A model generated the notes under the pieces. It saw only the letters and a program-made list of their open reading frames with translations, made no database searches and was not told where the DNA came from. A program made the translations under genes and the position numbers. This document shows, piece after piece, positions 1 to 9,000 of a stretch of 64,000 nucleotides of DNA (position 1 is its first letter; each line of letters opens with the position of its first letter). The DNA comes from Plazaster borealis (lineage: Eukaryota > Echinodermata > Asteroidea > Forcipulatida > Labidiasteridae), in contig CM037472.1 in NCBI GenBank assembly GCA_021014325.1, positions 20,073,063 to 20,137,062 on the forward strand, read 5' to 3'.

Positions 1-21
1 GCATTATCGGCATTCAAGAAC
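1..21 (-). CDS. MAO: MAO coding exon 11, partial
   Basis: After a TTTCAG acceptor (27-22) the frame reads GFLNADNA, equivalent to GFILARKA in human MAO-A. The exon continues beyond base 1. Confidence 0.8.
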
Positions 22-3000
22 CTGAAACCAACCAATGAACATCGTTGAAATTCATCAACCTGATGAGCATGCTTGATTTCAACTGAAAGACTGTCAGTTA
101 CCAAAGTAATATTTAAGGGAGAAATACAAAATTAAGCAAGCGGCAACTTGAAGTTGAACCCCGAATAACCCAGGAAAACCTCAAAAACCTCAAAAACCTC
201 GCTGCCACATGTAACCACTTAACATTTGAATTCCTCAGACTAGAGATAGTTGCTCTGTCTTGTAGTTTTGCATAGTAACATAAGAGACAGCGAACACCCA
301 TACACAATTTTGAATGAATGTGTATGGCACAATGGTACCAGGGTTTGCGCATCTGGAGGTTGCTATACAAAAGCTTGCTCCCGAACCATGTGACGTAGCA
401 ACACTGTCTTTAGTCTGGGGAATCCAACTTCCATTCAGTTTACCAGACAATGTTCAAAATCTAGCTTGCAAACGGCTTATTTGTGTTTGCAGGAAAGAAG
501 ATTCTAATTTTTGTATCTTACCCTACAAGGGCTGGATAGGAGCCGTCTGGCTTGGTGTCATCATGAGCTTCAGCCAGTAGGTCTGTACCACACAGATCAC
601 CACAGAAATCTGATAACAAGAACAAACGCACACCAAAGGTACAGGTTTCCTCAAAATCAAGAAATTGGCAAAAAGATGCTCTTCCCGAAATCCAAAAGAA
701 ATGGATGATACTTTTGGAAATGCCTGACATTAGTAACTGAGCATTTTTTATTTATTTATTAAAAAAAGTTGTGAAGCCAAGGATTCTCAGAAAAGCGAAC
801 TTAATCACTAGACTAGCCAAGTACCCCAAGGGAAAACCCACGCAATCAGATAGGGACTAAAAACCCAATCAAGATAGTTCCCCGGCGGGATTCGAACCAG
901 GGTCTTAGAGGTTCAAGGTGAGACAAGATGCCAACCGGACCACATATTAACAATAACAACCAGCCCATCAGAATCCAACTGCATATTTTGATTCAGTTGC
1001 ACAGAGGACTGCACTGTTTTAACTGATTATGCATTACATGGGATCAGGCATACCACCATAATCAGAGTCCAACAGTTTAGGTATTGCGTTATCAAATTGG
1101 TGTTGAATCGTCAGGCCACTGACTATTTTTTGAAATTAAATTGATCAGAATTGAACAGTTTATTGATATAAAAACAAAAATTCTAGAAGCAACCGGGAAT
1201 GACTGGATTAGTGACTCACCCAACTCCCTCCAGAATGGCGTCTTGTAATACAACAGCACTTTGATACAAGATCCCATCGGAATCCGCTGAATGAACTAAA
1301 ATAAGCACAAGAAGAAAAACACTTGTTTTTTGCCCAGTCTTTGCAAAATACAATAGTAACTGTTCTGAAAGAAACTGTTTGATATTTTTTAAAATAGGGG
1401 TGGCAAAATCTCATGTGTACATTCATTTCTCAGTATTTTTGAACGAGTGAGGGCGTGTGTCAACCAAATTTCATAATGCAAAACAAGTTATGTTCTTTCA
1501 AGAGATAATGACAAAATAAAAAATAACATTGGATAGAAGACAAATTTTACTTCAACGTCCGACTTACCTGGTTCCTTAGCGAGGGTAGGGGAGGTGAGAA
1601 TGTTATTCGACCAATCAGAGCTTGAGGTACAGCGCTAATAACATGCGCACAGCTGTAGCTGTCACCATCAAGAGTTGCTACGGTAATGCTTCCATCGTCA
1701 TGTTGGGTTACTTTGGAAACAGGCTTCTTGAGCAACACATGATCTGCCAAAATACCGACAAGAAATCATTCCCTGAATGTCTCCGTGAGTGAGTTTGATT
1801 ATTTCTCAACCCTTGACCCCTTCAAACCCTCCTCTAGGTGCATACTTCAAGATGCCTCAAAAACTCCATGATGCTATAAACACAATGGTGAAGTAACCCA
1901 TGCCACACTTTCCTATCATTGTATTTGTATCTATGGTCGATCAGTGCCACAGACTGCCACTGCAGAAATTGACCAAGGTTGAGAATATTATCTCTTCCAA
2001 CAGTGGCCTAAAACTCCATTGCAATTGAGCACAGCTGGTGGCTTTTCCAGTTTACCACTCTCATTGAAGCACTTTGGGCAATGACTCTACTCTCTACATC
2101 AGCCTTTGTGTGCCTCAAAATACCATAGTTGTGGAATAGTGAGGTATGGGGTGGCTTTTTCAAGTAACATAGTAATAGTAGGAGAGTGAAGAATTATACA
2201 AGCAGCAAGCAGACTGCCCCAATACGCACCCATTAAAGTGATCCATAGTAACCTAGTCCAAACTAGCAGTTTCAAGTTTCAAGCAGTTACCTAAGTCAGT
2301 CTTGAGAGCCTTGGTACTAGGGCTGCATTATCCAATAGGCACAGTAGGCACTGTGCCCAGGGTCTACACAGGGCCTAGGAGCACCGGTGCCCAGGGCCTA
2401 TGGAACACTGGTGCCCAGGGCCTATGGAACACTGGTGCCTAGGGCCTATGGAACACTGGTGCCCAGGGCCTACGGAACACTGGTGCCTAGGGCCTACGGA
2501 AGACTGGTGCCTAGGGCCTACGGAACACTGGTGCCTAGGGCCTCTGGAACACTGGTGCCTAGGGCCTACAGAACACTGGTGCCTAGATCCTATGAAACAC
2601 TGGTGCCCAGGGCCTACGGAACACTGGTGCCCAGGGCCTATGGAACACTGGTGCCCAGGGCCTATGGAACACTGGTGCCTAGGGCCTACGGAACACTGGT
2701 GCCCAGGGCCTACGGAACACTGGTGCCTAGGGCCTACGGAACACTGGTGCCTAGGGCCTACGGAACACTGGTGCCTAGGGCCTCTGGAACACTGGTGCCT
2801 AGGGCCTCTGGAACACTGGTGCCTAGGGCCTACGGAACACTGGTGCCTAGGGCCTACGGAACACTGGTGCCTAGGGCCTATGGAACACTGGTGCCTAGGG
2901 CCTACGGAACACTGGTGCCTAGGGCCTACGGAACACTGGTGCCTAGGGCCTACGGAACACTGGTGCCTAGGGCCTACAGAACACTGGTGCCTAGGGCCTA

Positions 3001-6000
3001 CGGAACACTGGTGCCTAGGGCCTATGGAACACTGGTGCCTAGGGCCTACGGAACACTGGTGCCTAGGGCCTACGGAACACTGGTGCCTAGGGCCTACGGA
3101 ACACTGGTGCCTAGGGTCTAGAAACAGTGGTGCCCAGGGTCTAGAAACAGTGGTGCCCAGTACATACATAACGCATACTCTGGCCCTGCTTGATACATGC
3201 CTTCTTTTTACTCAAGAAGCTGTTGGTACATGTATGTCTACAAACGTCAAGACTATTAATGAGAAAGGATGAATCAAAGAGGTTGTATCCACTCACCTGT
3301 GCCTAGAATATCTGCAATACGCTCAGCGACTTGCATCGATCCACCAATAATCTTACTCTCCTAAATATCAATCAAACCAAAAAGTAAAAGTGAACCAAAA
3401 AAGTATATTGTTACCATGCCTAGTAGAAAGATGGCTTCATACAATTTACATTTTTCAAACTGGCAGAATCCAGAGTTAAAACTTATTTGATTGAATTCAA
3501 CCTCTATAAGGCGATTTCAGCATTTGGCGCTTGATATGGGAGCAATGGTGTACTCCCCCCCTCCTATTGTGTCTTCATTGTGTGCTTTGAATCTCAGGAA
3601 TTCTTAAGAGGCTATTAGGGGGTACTTCTGTACAAGAGGAAAATAGTGTGTTAAAGTATGGGAACATTGGGGGGTACCCTCTGCCCAACATTGGGCATGG
3701 TATAGACTTCAGTCATGAAGTAGGATCAGCATCTGTAAAATTACATTTTCAAGTTTGTTGGCTTTTGTAGCCCAAAAAGACGCAAAAGAGTTAGTATTTA
3801 CACAAGACTTGGTTGAAGGAGATCTGGTAATAAAATTAAGCTATATGGTTTAATTGGTTGACAAGCAAAGTTCAAGATAATTGCATGGTGACATACAGTG
3901 ACTTCAACTGCATGCTACATATTACGCTAACGTTTTGGTAGAATTTGCTGGCAAATCCAGACCCTTTTCACAACAAGGAGCGCACTTTACACACGGCTAT
4001 CATGTCCGCCATTTTGGGAGTCAAAATGTACACAAAGGAAATGACTACCAAAATGGCGGAAATGTTAGACGCGCATTTTGCAGAGGTGTGTGCCTATCGT
4101 TCCCCGTTGTGCAAGGGGCCTATACCGAGCTTCTGGACTGATATTTGGCCATGAAATGCTCAGTGGTGTTTTATGCCTTCTTATCTTGCATTTATACCAA
4201 TGTGGAAACTTACTTGTGCTCCATCACTTGTAGCCATATGGGTGTAGGCATCTAGGTTAAAAGGTAAGAAAAATATATATGAATTATCAAATAAAATGAA
4301 CATAAAATGCATTTGCTTTTTTCCTTTTACCCCAACCCTCAGCACAATTTGACCCAGAATAATCCAATTTTCATTGCAATTCTTTTGAGGATTCTAATGG
4401 AAATGGCATTGTTCTGGGTTTCTGATTGTCAACTTTCCATACTCTGATTAGCATCAAATCAGCATATTAGCAAATTAGCATATGCAAATCAACATATGCA
4501 AATCAGCATATTAGAAATTCAGCATGTTTGCAAATCAGTGTATGCAAATCAGCATATTAGCAAATCAGCATATGGAAATACGACAACAAAAAAACTGTTC
4601 ACTCTTAATACATTTGATAATCCTGGCCTCATGACAAGCATGGAGCTCTGCAAATCTGAACTTGGCGACCACAAGGAAAACTGGTGGAATAATTTTGAAG
4701 GATTTGGGATAGTAAAGATTTAGACAGCTAGTTTCTAAACTCATTGTCAAAACTGAGTCATTGCCAAAATTGGGCAGTTTTTATACAAGTTCATCAAAGG
4801 GCTACGTCAGGAATAAAAATTTCAAGAAGAACCTCTGAATTTTTTTGCTTGATGTTCAGCTTATTATATGATTTCAAGTATCTGTCATCGTTAAAAATCA
4901 AACACAGAGTATGAAGTCATTATCATTGCCACTTATTTGTGGACGCACACAGCCATTTTATTACGCTATGTTCTTAATTGTGTAAATGATATCCCATAAT
5001 ATCACCATACACACCTATGGTAAAATTACCATGTGAAGTACTATTCATACATTTACCATTTTGCCATACATGCCTGTTACATGATATCATTTTGCCTTAT
5101 ACTTGGGTCTTGTGGTATAGACTTGCTGCGTCCCACAGCGGACAAAGAGGGCGGTTGCTCTCAGCATTCGTCAGGTCTGATTCTATCATGTCATCACAGA
5201 CAATACAAGCTGCACACCATTGCACGTGATGATGCATCACCTACGTCGGACATTTTTGATCTGAGTTTAAGACTTACTTCCACCACTCCTGTTGTACCAA
5301 AGGAAGAACAGAAAGGACATGTCTCTCGGCTCGATGGCAAAGGTCATCCTAATCATGGCCTCAGCACTGGCTTTAGTAAACCTCGTCCAGCAGGTCTTGT
5401 CAATGAACTCCTGGGTGGTGATAGAATCCCATTCCATGGCTCTAGGGCAGTCCCACGGTGCCGACAAGGGGACCTGGGCGGTGACAGAGGGACAGGGGAA
5501 AGTATGAGGGGTTTAAGATTATAAAATGCTGATGATGGAATAGGTCAGCCCAATCAGACTTGCTTCAGGCTTGTCCAAAAACGGCAACCTGCCTAGAAAC
5601 TATGCTTTTTCCCAAGAAAATCTCTCACACAAAATAACGCTTGCTGATTAATGGTAGGGTCATAAACTGTTTTTTGTCAATGTTATACTGATTTAAGTTG
5701 TAAAGAAAGATACAATAAAAGTCACATGTGAAAGTTTCAGCTGAATACAGCGTCTACTTGCTGAGTAAACAGCAAAAAAAACTGTCATGGTATTTTCACC
5801 TGACATTGAATCCATTCACGTTTAGCGAGGTGACAGCGGGTACCAACCACATCTCTGAAATCTGAGAAGCGATTCATGCATGAATTGTTTCTCAGATTGA
5901 AATGTTTTTATTGATTTCTAATTAACAGGGGCATTTCAGACGAAATGATTTCGCAGGATGCTTACTACCATTTACAATCTTTGTAACAAGGTAGCTTTCG

Positions 6001-9000
6001 GATAGAAATTACAATTTTTTTTGGGGGGGGGGGTCATTACCAAAGTATGACCCTACCTTTAAGGACTTAAACTTGTGATTGACACTGGAAGTGCAATATT
6101 CACCCAAATCTTCACTCAAGAGAGAAAGAGGTCCTGGCAATATTGTTACTTTGATTAATGGAGCATACGTTAGCTCAACATCCCCCCTCAAGAAACAAAA
6201 CCTACCTGTATACAATAATTATCCACTGTCCTCCAGAAATGATTAAAATCCATCAGAGCAAATGGGTTGTAGATCCGAGGGAAATCTCTGTACGCCAGCA
6301 CCTTGCCCTGCAGCAGATATAAAACATAGACGGCTTTTCTAATAACACAATCTAATAAGGTTTACGATAACACCATGTTTTGACCAGTATGCTCTGATCA
6401 TCTGTCATCTTCAGGAGAAAGCTTGACTCTGATGCTTGCAGGCTTTATAATAATATAATAATAATACGCAGTTCTTATACAGCGCTTTATACTCCAGATG
6501 GGTGTCTCAAAGCGCTCAGTATTTTTTTCCTACAAGGTTAGTGGAGTTACGTGTTGAAGTATGAGACCTATTCCTTTGCAAAGCACCATGTAATGGTTTA
6601 CAAGGTGCTGTGGCGCAATATGCTGCCGATCAAACCAGGAACACCGGGGCGAACCCCTTCTCTTTACGATAAGTGCACTGGGTTCTTTTACGTGCATTAC
6701 ACAACACACGGGACCTATGGCTTAACGTCCCATCTGAAGGACGAAGCATGTGGTTAAGTGTCTTGCTTAAGGACACAAGTGTCACGACTGAGATTCGAAC
6801 CCACACTCTGCTGATCAGAAACACCAAAGCTTGAGTTCGGTGTTCTTATCCGCTCGGCCACGACACGCCACGTAGATTGCTCTATGAGGCTGAAACTGGT
6901 TCCTAGTGCATACTTATTGAAACATTATTGCACCATTTGTTCTTTTCAGAACCACCACAACTCATTTTTTTTTTAATGGAAGTTGCCAATCACAAGGCCG
7001 TAAAAACAGACCACTCAAGGTGATGGCTTTAAAAATGGAAAGGGTAGAACAGAAGAGGATATCAAATAGTAGAAAGATGACCATTGATATTGTGTTTGAA
7101 TTGGGACAGGTTTATAAGAGGCAGGGAAGCACTGAGTATGAGCTTTGGGGACAGCTACAGTATAAGGATGTGAATTAGCAGAGAAACGTGTGGTGCAGCC
7201 AAAGGTACGGTTAGTTGGATCAAGCAGCGAGAGGCCGTTGGAGCACCTGCCATTATAATACCTGTACAAGAGACTCAATGAGGCACCAGAGCAATGGAGA
7301 GAAAGGGGTTCCAGAGATGAGGCCAAGTCACGCCCAAATTTGCAATGCATCGCTGAATACCGTCAGGAGATACGTGTACATGGTGTTACTGCAAACCTTA
7401 CCAGATATTACAGTTTTGCCTGTCATGGTTGTAATTAAGACTGCATACTTAAGGACTGTGATCAAATAAAGGCGAACAAGGACTGTGAAGTGAAATAAAG
7501 AAGAATCTGGAATAAGTTGTATAAGCTATCTTGACTAAAATAAGATTGAAAATATTTATGGATGACCTCACATTTTCAACTAAAGAAAGAACAAAACTTT
7601 CTCAAGAATCTGTAAGGGTCAAACATACCCCCAGAATCCATCCATTTCAGAAACCAAGGAAATGACACGAATATTCAATATTTGCAAAAATCTTTCTTTT
7701 GAGAAAAATTTTCCCTTATAAGTATTTGTACCTTTTTAAATATGAGTAAAGTTTGAAGTGATTGCACAAAACTTCACCACACACATCTTCAAAAAGTCCA
7801 TTTTGACGATTTTCCAACCTGTCACTAGAGGGCGCTCTTGTGTATTGTGACGTCATTGACATTTTTTTTGAACTGCCCACCCTTGCCAGACACTAACATC
7901 GTTGAAAAAGCAACTTCATAACTTTTGCCACTTTTGAATTACGAGGCACTTCCGGTTTCGACCTGAAGTAGAGGTCATGTGAGGTCACGCACACGAAACA
8001 AAATGATTTATCCCTACCCAATCCCACAAACAGAAACCAACGGTCTCTTGTGGCTGATTTGATATAGATTTTAACATATTTAAAATCAATTATCTTTCAG
8101 ATGACGTCACGTGACAGGCGTTGACGTCATCATGACGTCTTTGTTTTAGGACCATTAGCCCACCAATACCTTTCATCACTGAAAGTTTCATTGCAATTGC
8201 TCTTTAGGAACTATGTAAAAAACCGCTTTGACTGAAACATACAAATAAAAAAAAATAAAAAAATAAAAACTTTAACGAAAACAAGAGCTGTTTCGCTGCG
8301 CTGCGCTACGAAACAGCTAATAATAATAATAACAATACAGTGCTTATCACACATTGGTATATAATAAAACCAAATATAGTATTTGTACCTTGTCCATGAA
8401 AACAGCTCTTTCATTGTCGTTGACTTGGTGTAGGTTCAACCCAAGCTCATTAGCGAGTTTAGATATGCGCTTCTGGGAGGGGCCTATGTAAGATCCTCCC
8501 ATATCTGCATATTGAAATGAGGGATCCTGCAAAATTAACAAAAAAGAAATATGTTATTGCACAGGGCTCAAATTTTACACTGGACTGTAGGCCCAAGGTC
8601 AGTGATTTTAGCATCGGGGCCAGTAAACTGAGGACTGGACAAGTCCGGCAGTCTTGTTTTGTTCAATTGAATAATAATTAATACCTCACAGTGCAATATC
8701 TTTAATTTAAAGAAACGATGCTCAAATGTTGACTTTGTTTGAGTGCGAGTCTGGTAAAAGTTTTCAATTCTGTGTTGAGCATCAAAGTATACCTGATGAG
8801 ATAAATCTTCTCTCTCAGTGATTGTTTAAATGAAAACAGTTTACATGTTAAACTTTCTCTCTCGCTTCGATTCTGGTCTTGTGAAATAAATTCTGGTCCG
8901 GTTAAAATGTTGAGCTACAAGCCCAGCAGTCTTGTTGAATTTTACCCAAAATTTGAGCCCAGTTGCAGCCCTTAATACTATGCAAGGACTCTGCTGTTAG

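Noticed and set aside
2375..3272. Three long open frames (244-290 codons) of repetitive octapeptides
   Set aside because: They are produced by the 24-bp minisatellite in an intron of MAO. The unit length is a multiple of three and has no stops. There is no gene-like composition outside the array.
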